From positions 1-34,316 of the forward strand of contig SUXZ01000024.1 of assembly GCA_015060685.1 (NCBI GenBank): 34,316 nucleotides of DNA, given 5' to 3'. The position numbers and the translations under genes are program-made. The notes below the pieces were generated by a model, which was given only the letters and a program-made list of their open reading frames with translations, ran no database searches and was not told the DNA's origin. Position 1 is the stretch's first letter. The number at the start of each line of letters is the position of its first letter. The stretch comes from Mediterranea massiliensis (lineage in GTDB: Bacteria; Bacteroidota; Bacteroidia; Bacteroidales; Bacteroidaceae). This document shows positions 24,811 to 34,035 of this stretch, one piece after another.

Positions 24811-24894
24811 CTCACATTTTATGTAGAGACAATGCAAAAATAGCCAAGAATTTTGGAATCTGAAAATAAATAAGGCGCTTTTGTGGAATTCATA

Positions 24895-24924
24895 TTGGAT
24901 TATTGATTTTGATTATTAACTTTG
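24895..24924 (+). promoter_or_regulatory. Promoter of the epimerase-glycosidase operon
   Basis: TTG at 24895-24897, a 19-nt spacer, and TAACTTTG (TAnnTTTG) at 24917-24924. The predicted start near 24931 leaves a leader of about 30 nt before the ATG at 24961, which rules out the upstream in-frame start at 24903. Confidence 0.75.
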
Positions 24925-24960
24925 TACAATTAAAAATGTTTATTATTAGCTATAAACCTA

Positions 24961-26219
24961 TGAGAAAAATCAGTTGTTTCTTGCTATTATTGCTGCTGAC
25001 GGCATGTACCTCGTCGAAGAAAACGCAAGTTGATGCAGCAGCATTGCGTGCAGAGATTGTGGAAAACATCAGAGAGTGTGTATTGCCATTTTGGTTGGAT
25101 CATACCATCGATCCTGCCGGTGGTTTCTATGGCATGGTGATGCGTGATGGTACGCCTGTGCCCGATGCACCTAAAGGAGGTGTGCTGAATGCACGTATCC
25201 TATGGACATTCTCTCAAGCCTATCGTCTGTATAATGATGAGGCCTATTTGAATATGGCCAATCGGGCACAACGATACTTTATCGACTACTTTATCGACCC
25301 TATATATGGTGGTACTTTCTGGCAAATCAATGCCGATGGAACGTCACAAGAGGGCGACATTAAGCAGACTTATGGGTTGGCTTATGCCATTTACGGCTTG
25401 TCGGAACACTATCGGGCTACCAGAAATGAAGAGAGTCTGCAAAAGGCCATCGAAATCTATCGTACTATGGAAGAGAAAGTCTTGGATAAGGAACAAGACG
25501 GATACATCGAATCGTTTACACGCGAGTGGGGAACTCCCGATAAGATAGGTTATGATGGTGATGGTACAGCCACCAAAACCATGAATACACACATTCATGT
25601 GCTGGAAGCCTATACTTCGCTCTATCGTGTTTGGCCGGATGAAGCGCTTCGTGGCCGTTTGAGAGCCATCCTGGAATTGTTGACAACCAAACTATATGAT
25701 GCCAACCGTAAGCACCTTATTCTCTATTGCGACAACGATTGGAATAACCTTTCCGATATCGATTCCTATGGACACGACATTGAAACATCCTGGCTGTTGA
25801 GCGAAGCTGCCGAGGTGCTGGGCGATGAAGAGGTGATAAAAAAGATTAATGGCATAGCTATAGAGATGGTAGATGTGGCTTTGAAAGAGGGACTGAACGA
25901 GCAGGGTGCCATGATGTATGAACGCCATGGCGAACACTATCGCAAGGAATCTTCGTGGTGGTGTCAGGCCGAATCGATAGTCGGTTGTATCAATGCCTAT
26001 CAACTGACCGGCAACGAGACTTATCTGGAACATGCCAAACGTTTTTGGGAATTTATTAAAACCTATCATGTTGATAACGAGTATGGCGAATGGTTCCGTT
26101 CGCTGTCGCTCGATGGCAAGCCAAACTTGAAGGAGGCCAAGGTTAGCCTATGGAACTGCCCTTATCACAATAGTCGTATGGGCTTTGAGGTCGATGTAAG
26201 ATTGTCTAATATTAAATAA
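24961..26219 (+). CDS. Exported lipoprotein of the cellobiose/mannobiose 2-epimerase (AGE) family
   Basis: Enzymes of this family interconvert the reducing-end glucose and mannose of disaccharides. The start at 24961 gives a lipoprotein signal (MRKISCFLLLLLLTAC, Cys16). The 419-residue protein then has an (alpha/alpha)6-barrel signature with the conserved histidines H211 (TMNTHIHVLEAY), H272 (SYGHDIETSWLL) and H403 (WNCPYHNSRMGFE), plus SSWWCQAE (331-338). These fit cellobiose/mannobiose 2-epimerases better than N-acylglucosamine 2-epimerases. The lipid anchor is unusual, since characterised members are mostly cytoplasmic. The glycosidase gene overlaps its stop by 1 nt if the first ATG is used, so the two are co-expressed. 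Confidence 0.85.
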
Positions 26220-26227
26220 TGCCTTTT

Positions 26228-28096
26228 ATGAAGAATACTAATGTTTTGTTTGTATGCTTATGCGCACTTTTGATGTGTGGATACACAACAAAGGTTGTAG
26301 CGCAAACCGAAGTGATGGCTTGGAGTAACATTACTGGCGTGCGGGTAGATGGTGAACTGATTGATTTTGAATCGTCCTTGCGTGTGGGCGATGTGAAAAC
26401 CTATGCAGAGCCTACGAAGAAAGAGTGGCAACAGCCACGCTATCATCGTGATGGCAATATGCAAGAGGTGGTTACCAGTGTCAGGAGGGTTAAGTTTACC
26501 CAACGGGTGACTGATGTGGAGAAGAGCCGTGTACACATATCCATCATGGCCGAAGCCGATACTACCATGAATCAATCGGCCTATTTTTGCTTGACATTGA
26601 CCCCGGATAATTATCAGCATGCCAAGATTAAGGCGGGAAGCAGAAAGGTAGTTATCACCTCTGCGACTCGCAGACTTGAACTGAAATCAAGTAAGGCAAT
26701 GAGAACTGTTGTCAAGAGCGAAGATGGCAATCAGGTGGTTTACATGGAACTGCTTCCTACGCTGAAAAAAGGAACAAGTAAACAGGTGGATATCGATTTA
26801 TATGCTACCGGTACCATCGATTGCGAAGATGTAGAGGTTGCATTGGATATTCATAATCCCGGAAGCCTTTTCTTGGGCTTTGGTGGAAACTTCCGTCTGC
26901 AAAATCCACGAAACGACCCGAAGGTCATCGACTATTGTTTGAATAATCTTAGAGTGGCATACGGGCGCGTGGAATTTCCTTGGCGGGCATGGCATCCTGA
27001 AGAGGGTGTTAATCCTATCGAAAACGCCTTGAAGAATGGTCTTCCCCAACATGTGGAGCAAAGCATACTGATGGCCAAACGGCTTAAGCAGATGGGTATG
27101 CCGGTCATCCTTAGCGGATGGTTTCCACCGGTATGGGCTATCGATGGCAAGCCGGAGGATTATAAACGCAACGGAGGAGTGATTGCCTATCGCCTGGATC
27201 CTCGGAAGAAGGAACAAATCTATAAATCCATTGCCGATTACCTTATATATATAAAGAGGTACTATGGCATTGAGATTGCAATGTTCTCGTTCAACGAATC
27301 CGATTTGGGCATTGATGTGCTTCATACACCTCAGCAACATGCCGATTTTATCAAGGAGTTTGGCGGCTATATGGCCAAGCTGAACTTGCCAACCAAGATG
27401 CTGTTGGGCGACAACTCGGATGCAACCACTTTCGATTTTATTTTGCCTGCTTTGAACGACCCTACTACTCATAAGTATATCGGGGCAGTATCTTTCCATT
27501 CGTGGCGTGGTTGCGACGATGCCACTCTGATTAAGTGGGGAAATGCAGCCAAGCAATTGAATGTTCCTTTGATTGTAGGCGAGGGTAGTACCGATGCGGC
27601 AGCACACCGCTATCCTGAGATTTTCAATGAATCGACATTTGCGTTATACGAGATTAACCTATATACCCGCATCTGTGCATTGTGCCAGCCTTTATCTATT
27701 TTGCAATGGCAATTGACTTCAGACTATTCGTTGCTTTGGGGTGAAGGTATCTTCCGTTCGGAAGGACCGTTACGTCCTACCCAACGCTTTTGGAACATGA
27801 AGCAGTTGGCTTCTACTCCCGAAGAGGCTTTGGCTATACCGCTGACGGTGAGCAAAAAGAAGGTGAATGCGGCTGCATTTGCCAATTTGGTACGCGGACA
27901 ATATGCTGTCCACTTGGTGAATAATGGTGCCGATTGCTTTGCGTCGATAACCGGATTGCCTAAGGAGGTGAAGAGTTTGAAGGTGTATGTCACCAATACG
28001 CAAGACTCTATGAAGGAGACAACCGTACAGGTGCAAGATGGTGTGGCTAAAGTATGGATGCCGGCTATTAGTTTTGTGACGGTGCTATCGGAATGA
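26228..28096 (+). CDS. Exported clan GH-A glycoside hydrolase (GH30-like)
   Basis: The start at 26228 gives a signal peptide (MKNTNVLFVCLCALLMCGYTTKVVAQ); an ATG at 26219 overlapping the upstream stop adds three residues. An N-terminal beta-rich domain (about 30-205) has no recognised family. A (beta/alpha)8 barrel follows, opening with LGFGGNFRLQ as in GH30/GH39 relatives. Acid/base E357 (FSFNESDLG) and nucleophile E452 (LIVGEGSTD) lie about 95 residues apart, as expected for clan GH-A. A C-terminal beta domain closes the protein. The substrate is unknown; pairing with a disaccharide epimerase suggests a beta-linked gluco- or manno-glycan. Confidence 0.78.
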   Translation: MKNTNVLFVCLCALLMCGYTTKVVAQTEVMAWSNITGVRVDGELIDFESSLRVGDVKTYAEPTKKEWQQPRYHRDGNMQEVVTSVRRVKFTQRVTDVEKSRVHISIMAEADTTMNQSAYFCLTLTPDNYQHAKIKAGSRKVVITSATRRLELKSSKAMRTVVKSEDGNQVVYMELLPTLKKGTSKQVDIDLYATGTIDCEDVEVALDIHNPGSLFLGFGGNFRLQNPRNDPKVIDYCLNNLRVAYGRVEFPWRAWHPEEGVNPIENALKNGLPQHVEQSILMAKRLKQMGMPVILSGWFPPVWAIDGKPEDYKRNGGVIAYRLDPRKKEQIYKSIADYLIYIKRYYGIEIAMFSFNESDLGIDVLHTPQQHADFIKEFGGYMAKLNLPTKMLLGDNSDATTFDFILPALNDPTTHKYIGAVSFHSWRGCDDATLIKWGNAAKQLNVPLIVGEGSTDAAAHRYPEIFNESTFALYEINLYTRICALCQPLSILQWQLTSDYSLLWGEGIFRSEGPLRPTQRFWNMKQLASTPEEALAIPLTVSKKKVNAAAFANLVRGQYAVHLVNNGADCFASITGLPKEVKSLKVYVTNTQDSMKETTVQVQDGVAKVWMPAISFVTVLSE

Positions 28097-28111
28097 TAAT
28101 ATGGATATAAA

Positions 28112-28145
28112 AAAGAAGGGGCTCGCAAAAACGAGTCCCTTCTTT
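28112..28145. terminator. Bidirectional terminator between the glycosidase and maeB
   Basis: The stem AAAGAAGGGGCTCG / CGAGTCCCTTCTTT (one G-T pair) around CAAAAA. On the minus strand it is followed by six T, and it lies 11 nt after the maeB stop, so it serves maeB best and the glycosidase operon as well. Confidence 0.85.
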
Positions 28146-28156
28146 GTCTTTATATG

Positions 28157-30448
28157 TTAGCAAATACCACTCTTTTTCTTTTCTACGATGGCATCGATAA
28201 CGGCTACTGCCGTAATGTTTACGATGTCGCGTACCGAACTTTCAAAGTCGGTGAAGTGGATAGGCTTGTTCAATCCCATTTGGATAGGACCGATGAATTG
28301 GGCATCGGAATCCATGAATTGAAGCAGCTTGTAGGCCGAGTTGGCCGAGCTCAAGTTGGGGAAGATGAGCGTATTCACATCCTTGCCTTTCAAACGGGTG
28401 AAAGGATATTTGGTATCGCGCATCTCGCGGTTCATGGCGAAGTTTACCTGCATTTCACCGTCAATCAACCAGTCGGGATATTGCTCTTGGAGTTGGGCAA
28501 CCGCTTCGTGTACTTGTACGGGGCTGCCTTCGTTGTCGGCACCGAAGTTCGAGTAGCTCAACATGGCCATTACCGGTGTGTGGTTGAAGAAACGCACGGT
28601 TTGTTCCGATAGGCGTGCAATGTCAGTCAACGTTTCGGTGTCGGGATGGCGGTTGATGAGCGTATCGGCCAGGAAGTAAGTACCCTTTTTAGAGTTAAGG
28701 ATGTGCATGGTACCGAAGTGCTTATAACCCGGTTGTATGCCGATGACCTCCTTGGCCACCTTGATGGTGTTGCTGTATTTGGTATATAGACCGGTGATAA
28801 AGGCATCGGCATCGCCTGTTTCTACCATCATCATACCGAAGTAGTTGCGTTCGAACATCTTGTCGTTGGCCTCTTCGTAGGTTGCACCTTCGCGGGCACG
28901 TTTCTCGGCCAAGATGCGTGCATAGCGTTCGCGGCGAGGAGCTTCATCTGGATGGCGGAGGTTGACAATCTCTATTCCTTCCAAGTTCAAGTCGAGTTCT
29001 TTGGCCAGCTTACCGATGGCTTCGTCATTACCTAATACAATGGGGTGGCAGATACCTTCGGCTTTGGCTTCTACAGCGGCCTTCAGCATGTTGGGGTGGA
29101 TGCCTTCGGCAAACACCACGCGTTGTGGGTTGCGGCGGGCGGTTTCGCGTAATTGGCGTGTCAACTTGCTTTCTTGTCCCATCAGTTCCAACAAGTGTTG
29201 GCGGTAGGCCTCCCAATCGGTGATGGGCTTGCGTGCCACTCCACTCTCCATGGCTGCACGTGCTACGGCCATAGAAACCTCGGTGATGAGGCGTGGGTCA
29301 ACAGGCTTTGGAATGAAATAGTCGGGGCCGAAGGTGAAGTTGTTCACATGGTAGGTCTCGTTTACTACATCGGGTACGGGTTGCTTGGCCAATGCAGCAA
29401 TAGCACGTACTGCACCCAATTTCATCTCTTCGTTGATGGCGGTAGCAGCTACATCGAGTGCACCACGGAAGATGTAGGGGAATCCGATTACGTTGTTAAT
29501 CTGGTTAGGATAGTCACTACGTCCGGTAGACATCAATACGTCGGGACGTGCAGCCATGGCATCTTCGTACGAAATTTCGGGTACGGGATTTGCTAAAGCG
29601 AACACAATAGGATGGCTGGCCATGGAGCGAACCATGTCTTGTGTCAGCACGTTGCCTTTCGAAAGGCCAAGGAATACATCTGCATCTTTGATGGCCTCTT
29701 CCAATGTATGTATGTCGCGGCGGTCGGTAGCGAAGTAACGTTTGGTTTCGTCCAACTTTTCGCGGTCGCTGGTGATAACGCCTTTCGAGTCGAGCATGAT
29801 GATGTTTTCGTGTGTTGCGCCCAAAGCCTCGTAAAGCTTGGTACACGAAATGGCTGCTGCACCGGCACCGTTTACCACAATCTTCACCTCTTCGATTTTC
29901 TTTCCGGCCACTTCCAATGCATTCAGCAAACCGGCAGCCGAGATGATGGCTGTGCCGTGTTGGTCGTCGTGCATGACAGGGATATCCAGTTCGGCTTTCA
30001 AACGACGTTCTATTTCGAAACATTCGGGAGCCTTGATGTCTTCCAGGTTGATGCCGCCGAATGTGGGGGCAATGGCTTTAACGGCTTCGATGAATTTATC
30101 GGGATCCTTTTCGTTCACTTCAATGTCGAATACATCGATTCCGCCATAGATTTTGAACAACAATCCTTTTCCTTCCATTACCGGCTTACCGGCCATGGCA
30201 CCTATGTCGCCCAAGCCCAATACGGCAGTACCGTTCGAGATAACGGCTACCAGATTGCCTTTGGCGGTATATTTATATGCGTCGTTTGGGTTCTTTTGGA
30301 TTTCCAGACATGGCTCTGCCACACCGGGCGAGTAGGCCAGCGAAAGGTCGGTTTGTGTGCTATAAGGTTTGGTGGGTACAACCTCTATCTTACCGGGTTT
30401 GCCTTGTGCGTGATATAGCAAGGCAGCTTCTTTGGTTATCTTTACCAT
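28157..30448 (-). CDS. maeB: NADP-dependent malic enzyme fused to a phosphotransacetylase-like domain
   Basis: Converts malate to pyruvate and CO2 with NADP reduction. The 763-residue MaeB-type fusion has a malic enzyme domain (about 1-425; catalytic Tyr39 in [11 protein letters not shown], Lys94 in VMEGKG, metal-site DDQHGTA at 161-167, dinucleotide-binding VVNGAGAAA at 191-199) and a C-terminal phosphate acetyltransferase-like domain (about 435-763; [29 protein letters not shown]). In MaeB proteins the second domain is regarded as regulatory, sensing acetyl-CoA. Both parts look full length. It is a single gene with its own terminator and a TACCTTTG box upstream. Confidence 0.95.
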   Translation of the reverse strand: MVKITKEAALLYHAQGKPGKIEVVPTKPYSTQTDLSLAYSPGVAEPCLEIQKNPNDAYKYTAKGNLVAVISNGTAVLGLGDIGAMAGKPVMEGKGLLFKIYGGIDVFDIEVNEKDPDKFIEAVKAIAPTFGGINLEDIKAPECFEIERRLKAELDIPVMHDDQHGTAIISAAGLLNALEVAGKKIEEVKIVVNGAGAAAISCTKLYEALGATHENIIMLDSKGVITSDREKLDETKRYFATDRRDIHTLEEAIKDADVFLGLSKGNVLTQDMVRSMASHPIVFALANPVPEISYEDAMAARPDVLMSTGRSDYPNQINNVIGFPYIFRGALDVAATAINEEMKLGAVRAIAALAKQPVPDVVNETYHVNNFTFGPDYFIPKPVDPRLITEVSMAVARAAMESGVARKPITDWEAYRQHLLELMGQESKLTRQLRETARRNPQRVVFAEGIHPNMLKAAVEAKAEGICHPIVLGNDEAIGKLAKELDLNLEGIEIVNLRHPDEAPRRERYARILAEKRAREGATYEEANDKMFERNYFGMMMVETGDADAFITGLYTKYSNTIKVAKEVIGIQPGYKHFGTMHILNSKKGTYFLADTLINRHPDTETLTDIARLSEQTVRFFNHTPVMAMLSYSNFGADNEGSPVQVHEAVAQLQEQYPDWLIDGEMQVNFAMNREMRDTKYPFTRLKGKDVNTLIFPNLSSANSAYKLLQFMDSDAQFIGPIQMGLNKPIHFTDFESSVRDIVNITAVAVIDAIVEKKKSGIC

Positions 30449-30481
30449 AATATAAATATGTTAGTTAAGTTTTTCGGGGTG

Positions 30482-30489
30482 CAAAGGTA
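30482..30489 (-). promoter_or_regulatory. -7 box for maeB
   Basis: On the minus strand this reads TACCTTTG (TAnnTTTG), 33 nt upstream of the maeB start. A TTTG at 30515-30512 is a possible -33 box at a long spacing of 22 nt. Confidence 0.6.
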
Positions 30490-30717
30490 AGGATAAAACT
30501 GATACGTTGTACAAAATGTTTCTGTTTTTAGCTTATTTTTTTAATATTTCAATGCAAAACAGACTCTGTACAATCCGTTTTGTCGTAAAATGCCGATAAA
30601 TTCTATCAAGTTGATAATGTTAAATGGGGAATTGTTGCTTAATGAAAGCAAATATACGATATGATAATTATTCATGACAGCCCTTTTTATGCTCCAAAAG
30701 TGGCTCTATGAAATTTT

Positions 30718-30793
30718 CCTCGTGAGGGAGATATATAGCCCTCACGAGGGAAAAATTTTTCTCTCACGAGGAAAAAATATCTCCTTCATGAGG
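30718..30793. repeat. Four ~22-bp repeat units with palindromic core (cluster D)
   Basis: Cores CCTCGTGAGGG (30718), CCCTCACGAGG (30739), TCTCACGAGG (30762) and CCTTCATGAGG (30783) recur at 21-22 bp, separated by A/T-rich linkers. The core CCTCRYGAGG is nearly its own reverse complement; unit 1 is inverted relative to units 2 and 3 and pairs perfectly with unit 2 over 11 bp. It lies 51 nt after the flavin reductase stop, where it may act as terminator. The remainder of the 30490-30717 stretch is A/T-rich with nothing recognised. Confidence 0.82.
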
Positions 30794-30843
30794 CTTTTTA
30801 TAGATATTCGCTGAAAAAGGTAATTTTTCTTTAAAATCGGGGT

Positions 30844-31413
30844 TTATAGCTTGCTCAGCACCTTGCCGTCCGAGAAGGCATTGCCGACGCGCTTGCCCAA
30901 TTCGATGTATCCGTAACTGGTAGGCTCGTAAACGATGAGTTGCATCTTCTCTACATCGGGCTTGCCTGCTTCGTTCAGGTAGTTTTCGTCCACAAGGATG
31001 TTGATGATTTCGGCTATGATGTAGTAGCCTTCTGGACTTTCGTCTATCTTTTGCTTGATGCGACACTCCAGTGTCATGGGGAAGTCGGTGAACACGGGTG
31101 CATCTACATGCTCGGCTTTTGTAATTGTCCATCCGGTTTTCTGCATCTTTTGCGAATCCTTCTTGGCGCTGACTATGCCGACAAAGTCGGATGCAACAAG
31201 GGTGTTGCGAGTGGCAAAGGCAACGGTAAAGTCGCCGCAACGGTTCAGGTTTTCGGTAGTGGCGTGTGCGCCCATAGAAATCATGATTTCGTTTGCATCC
31301 CATTGTCCGCCCCATGCAGCGTTCATGGCGTTGGCGTTTCCATTGTTGTCGTAGGTGCCGATAATGAGCACCGGCTGTGGAAGCATCCACGGTTTGGCTC
31401 CAAAACTTTTCAT
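30844..31413 (-). CDS. Flavin reductase / flavoredoxin family protein
   Basis: A 189-residue FMN-binding split-barrel protein of the flavin reductase-like family (flavoredoxin type), probably cytoplasmic. Seen: the N-terminal strand PVLIIGTYDNNGNANAMNAAWGG, the flavin-site region ISMGAHATTENLNRCGDFTVAFAT, and PMTLECRIKQKIDE with YIIAEIINI toward the end. The family transfers electrons between FMN and NAD(P)H or partner proteins; the specific partner is unknown. It stands alone, with cluster E upstream and cluster D downstream. No TAnnTTTG box was seen before it. Confidence 0.88.
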   Translation of the reverse strand: MKSFGAKPWMLPQPVLIIGTYDNNGNANAMNAAWGGQWDANEIMISMGAHATTENLNRCGDFTVAFATRNTLVASDFVGIVSAKKDSQKMQKTGWTITKAEHVDAPVFTDFPMTLECRIKQKIDESPEGYYIIAEIINILVDENYLNEAGKPDVEKMQLIVYEPTSYGYIELGKRVGNAFSDGKVLSKL

Positions 31414-31497
31414 ATTTAGTTTGTTTTATGGTGATTATCTGTTCTCTGTTGGTAACAATGAAAGGGGAAAAATGGTTTGTGCCTATTTGAAAAATAA

Positions 31498-31554
31498 TTT
31501 ATGCATAAATGTGAAATGAATTTATATATAAATGCAAAATGATTTATGCATAAA
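31498..31554. repeat. Three ~22-bp repeat units with perfect 12-bp palindromes (cluster E)
   Basis: TTTATGCATAAA (31498-31509), TTTATATATAAA (31521-31532) and TTTATGCATAAA (31543-31554) are spaced 23 and 22 bp, and the linkers are also similar (TG(T/C)(G/A)AAATGA). It lies directly beyond the metY terminator, in front of the flavin reductase gene on the minus strand. Confidence 0.82.
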
Positions 31555-31558
31555 CAAA

Positions 31559-31598
31559 AAACTACCTATAAAGAGCCGTGGCTGCTTATAGGTAGTTT
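31559..31598. terminator. Terminator downstream of metY
   Basis: AAACTACCTATAA (31559-31571) pairs with TTATAGGTAGTTT (31586-31598). On the minus strand the hairpin runs into a T run (TTTTTG), 13 nt after the metY stop. Confidence 0.88.
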
Positions 31599-31611
31599 GA
31601 TGATATGGGTT

Positions 31612-32892
31612 TTATGCATTCAGTGCCTGTTCGATGTCGGCAATGATGTCGTCGGCATTCTCGATACCTACAGAGAAACGGATAAGGTCGGGACGTACGC
31701 CGGCTTCAATCAATTGTTCGTCGCTAAGTTGGCGGTGTGTGTGGCTGGCAGGATGCAATACGCAGGTGCGTGCATCGGCCACGTGAGTAACGATGGCAGC
31801 CAGTTTCAGTGAATCCATAAACTTGATGCTCTCTTCGCGGCCGCCTTTCAAACCGAACGAGATGACACCGCACGAACCATTAGGCATGTATTTCTGTGCC
31901 AATTCGTAGTATTTGTTGCCGGGCAGGCTGCAATAGTTCACCCAAGCCACCTTGTCGTTCTTCTCCAAGTATTGTGCCACCTTCAAGGCATTGTTGCAAT
32001 GTTGCGGCATGCGCAAGTGAAGGGTTTCCAAACCGAGGTTCAACAAGAATGCGTTTTGTGGGCTTTGAATGCTACCTAAGTCGCGCATCAGTTGGGCTGT
32101 TGCCTTGGTGATGAAGGCCAATTTGCCGAATGCTTTGGTGTAAGTAAGGCCGTGGTACGATTCGTCGGGCGTGCAAAGGCCAGGGAATTTCTCGGCATGG
32201 GCATCCCAGTCGAAGTTACCGCTATCTACGATACAACCGCCTACGCTGGTGGCATGTCCATCCATGTATTTGGTGGTAGAGTGAATTACAATGTCGGCAC
32301 CCCATTCAAACGGGCGGCAGTTGATGGGAGTAGGGAAGGTGTTGTCCACAATCAAGGGCACACCATGAGCATGAGCCACCTTGGCAAACTTCTCTATGTC
32401 GAGTACTTCGAGCGAAGGGTTTGAAATGGTTTCGCCAAACAATGCCTTGGTATTGGGGCGGAAAGCTGCCGAAATCTCTTCTTCGCTGGCATCGGGTGCA
32501 ATGAATGTGACTTCGATGCCCAACTTCTTAAGCGTTACGGCAAACAGGTTGAAGGTACCACCATAAATGGCCGATGAGCTGACGAAGTGGTCGCCGGCTT
32601 GGCAGATGTTAAAGATAGCATAGAAATTGGCTGCCTGTCCGCTCGAGGTGAGCATGGCGGCAACACCACCTTCGAGGGCGGCTATCTTGGCGGCTACGGC
32701 ATCGTTCGTCGGGTTTTGCAGGCGGGTATAGAAATAACCGCTATCTTCCAAATCGAACAGACGGGCCATTTGCTCGCTGGTATCATACTTGAATGTGGTA
32801 CTTTGATAGATGGGGAGTACACGAGGCTCACCCTTCGAGGGTGTCCATCCTGCTTGTACGCAGAGGGTCTCCGGCTTAAATTGTTTTGCCAT
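31612..32892 (-). CDS. metY: O-acetylhomoserine sulfhydrylase (aminocarboxypropyltransferase)
   Basis: A PLP enzyme of the Cys/Met metabolism family that makes homocysteine from O-acetylhomoserine and sulfide for methionine synthesis. The 426-residue length, longer than cystathionine synthases, is typical of MetY. Seen: PLP lysine K208 in IHSTTKYMDGHATSVGG, tyrosines in GYFYTRLQNPTNDAV (phosphate contact from the neighbouring subunit), SSGQAANF (83-90) and VDNTFPTP (182-189). No SAM or B12 riboswitch is seen upstream. Its predicted promoter abuts that of the divergent amidase gene. Confidence 0.93.
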   Translation of the reverse strand: MAKQFKPETLCVQAGWTPSKGEPRVLPIYQSTTFKYDTSEQMARLFDLEDSGYFYTRLQNPTNDAVAAKIAALEGGVAAMLTSSGQAANFYAIFNICQAGDHFVSSSAIYGGTFNLFAVTLKKLGIEVTFIAPDASEEEISAAFRPNTKALFGETISNPSLEVLDIEKFAKVAHAHGVPLIVDNTFPTPINCRPFEWGADIVIHSTTKYMDGHATSVGGCIVDSGNFDWDAHAEKFPGLCTPDESYHGLTYTKAFGKLAFITKATAQLMRDLGSIQSPQNAFLLNLGLETLHLRMPQHCNNALKVAQYLEKNDKVAWVNYCSLPGNKYYELAQKYMPNGSCGVISFGLKGGREESIKFMDSLKLAAIVTHVADARTCVLHPASHTHRQLSDEQLIEAGVRPDLIRFSVGIENADDIIADIEQALNA

Positions 32893-32917
32893 ATTGCTTG
32901 TAGTTTTTAGAATTTTG

Positions 32918-32948
32918 TTGCAAAAGTAAGGAAAATCCTATAAATTTG
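32918..32948 (+). promoter_or_regulatory. Promoter for the amidase gene
   Basis: TTG at 32918-32920, a 20-nt spacer, and TAAATTTG (TAnnTTTG) at 32941-32948, 43 nt before the start at 32992. It overlaps the metY -7 box on the other strand. Confidence 0.65.
32921..32928 (-). promoter_or_regulatory. -7 box for metY
   Basis: On the minus strand this reads TACTTTTG (TAnnTTTG), 28 nt upstream of the metY start. It lies inside the spacer of the opposite-strand amidase promoter. Confidence 0.55.
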
Positions 32949-32991
32949 TCCTCGAAGAGAACAATCTTTCAATATTTTTATTTAAAAGGCC

Positions 32992-34020
32992 ATGATAAAC
33001 ACCCCAAACAATAATAAAAAATGGTTTCTTCTAATGCTGGTTCTGCTACTTGCAATGCCTATTCAAGCGCAACAGAATCAGACGGATACACCAAGAAAAG
33101 GAGAGGGAATCTCTGCGTTCTTAAAACGTAACAACCGTTCGTCGAAAGCGCAATACGACGAATTCCTGAAGCTGAACGAAAAGAAACTGAAAGGAAAAAA
33201 AGAACTTAAACTGGGCGTGAAGTATCTATTGCCTCCGGCCGATGGCGCGGTAAGTGAAAAGACTACCGCAAAGAGCGAAGGCCCTAAAATCATTAAGGAA
33301 CCTCTCTTTGGCAAAGAGTTGGAACAAGTTAAAGTAACGGGAAGTCGCTTGAAAGGCGCTTGTTTCTATGTGGTGAGCGGTCATGGTGGTCCCGACCCGG
33401 GTGCCATTGGAAAGGTTAACGGCAAACAATTGCACGAAGATGAATATGCCTATGATGTGGCTTTGCGGTTGGCAAAGAACCTGATGCAAGAGGGTGCCAA
33501 GGTGTATATCATTATTCAAGATAAGAAAGACGGCATTCGTAACGACCGTTATTTAAGTAACAGCAAGCGCGAAACGTGCATGGGTGCAGCCATTCCTTTG
33601 AATCAGGTGCAACGTCTGAAGCAACGCTCGGCAAAGATAAACGAACTCTATAAGAAGGATAAGAACAATTACACCTATTGCCGCGCTATCTTCCTGCATG
33701 TGGATAGCCGTAGCAAGCGCGAGCAGACAGATGTTTATTTCTATCATGCACCCAAGAGTAAGCAGGGCGAACGATTGGCCACTCGCATGATGAATACCTT
33801 CCGTGACAATTACAAGAAGCATCAGCCCAATCGCGGCTTTAGCGGTACCGTCGATCCGCGTAACCTATATGTCTTGCGCAACACTTCCCCCGTTGGCGTC
33901 TTCGTCGAGTTAGGAAACATCCAAAACAGCTTCGACCAACGTCGCTTCGTCATCAGCGACAACCGCCAAGCCCTTGCCAAATGGCTCATGGAAGGCTTCA
34001 TTGCGGATTATAAGAAATGA
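32992..34020 (+). CDS. N-acetylmuramoyl-L-alanine amidase (Amidase_3) with LysM-like segment
   Basis: A secreted zinc amidase that cuts the bond between N-acetylmuramic acid and the stem peptide of peptidoglycan, probably in daughter-cell separation. It has a signal peptide (KKWFLLMLVLLLAMPIQAQ, cut near residue 27), a LysM-like segment (about 37-82, KGEGISAFLKRNN to LKLGVKYLLPP), and an Amidase_3 domain (about 122-342) with zinc His131 (SGHGGPDPGAIG), an acidic ligand in LHEDEYA (148-154), His236 (FLHVDSR) and catalytic Glu306 (GVFVELGNIQN). All key residues are present. Length 342 is normal. A strong terminator follows 18 nt after the stop. Confidence 0.92.
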   Translation: MINTPNNNKKWFLLMLVLLLAMPIQAQQNQTDTPRKGEGISAFLKRNNRSSKAQYDEFLKLNEKKLKGKKELKLGVKYLLPPADGAVSEKTTAKSEGPKIIKEPLFGKELEQVKVTGSRLKGACFYVVSGHGGPDPGAIGKVNGKQLHEDEYAYDVALRLAKNLMQEGAKVYIIIQDKKDGIRNDRYLSNSKRETCMGAAIPLNQVQRLKQRSAKINELYKKDKNNYTYCRAIFLHVDSRSKREQTDVYFYHAPKSKQGERLATRMMNTFRDNYKKHQPNRGFSGTVDPRNLYVLRNTSPVGVFVELGNIQNSFDQRRFVISDNRQALAKWLMEGFIADYKK

Positions 34021-34035
34021 TAAATGATATAAAAA

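Noticed and set aside
26798..27607. 269-codon minus-strand frame antisense to the glycosidase
   Set aside because: It lies inside a gene with clear catalytic motifs, and its residues look like reverse translation of the gene rather than a protein.
29612..30418. 268-codon plus-strand frame antisense to maeB
   Set aside because: It is fully antisense to a complete malic enzyme gene, and no domain, signal or promoter supports it.
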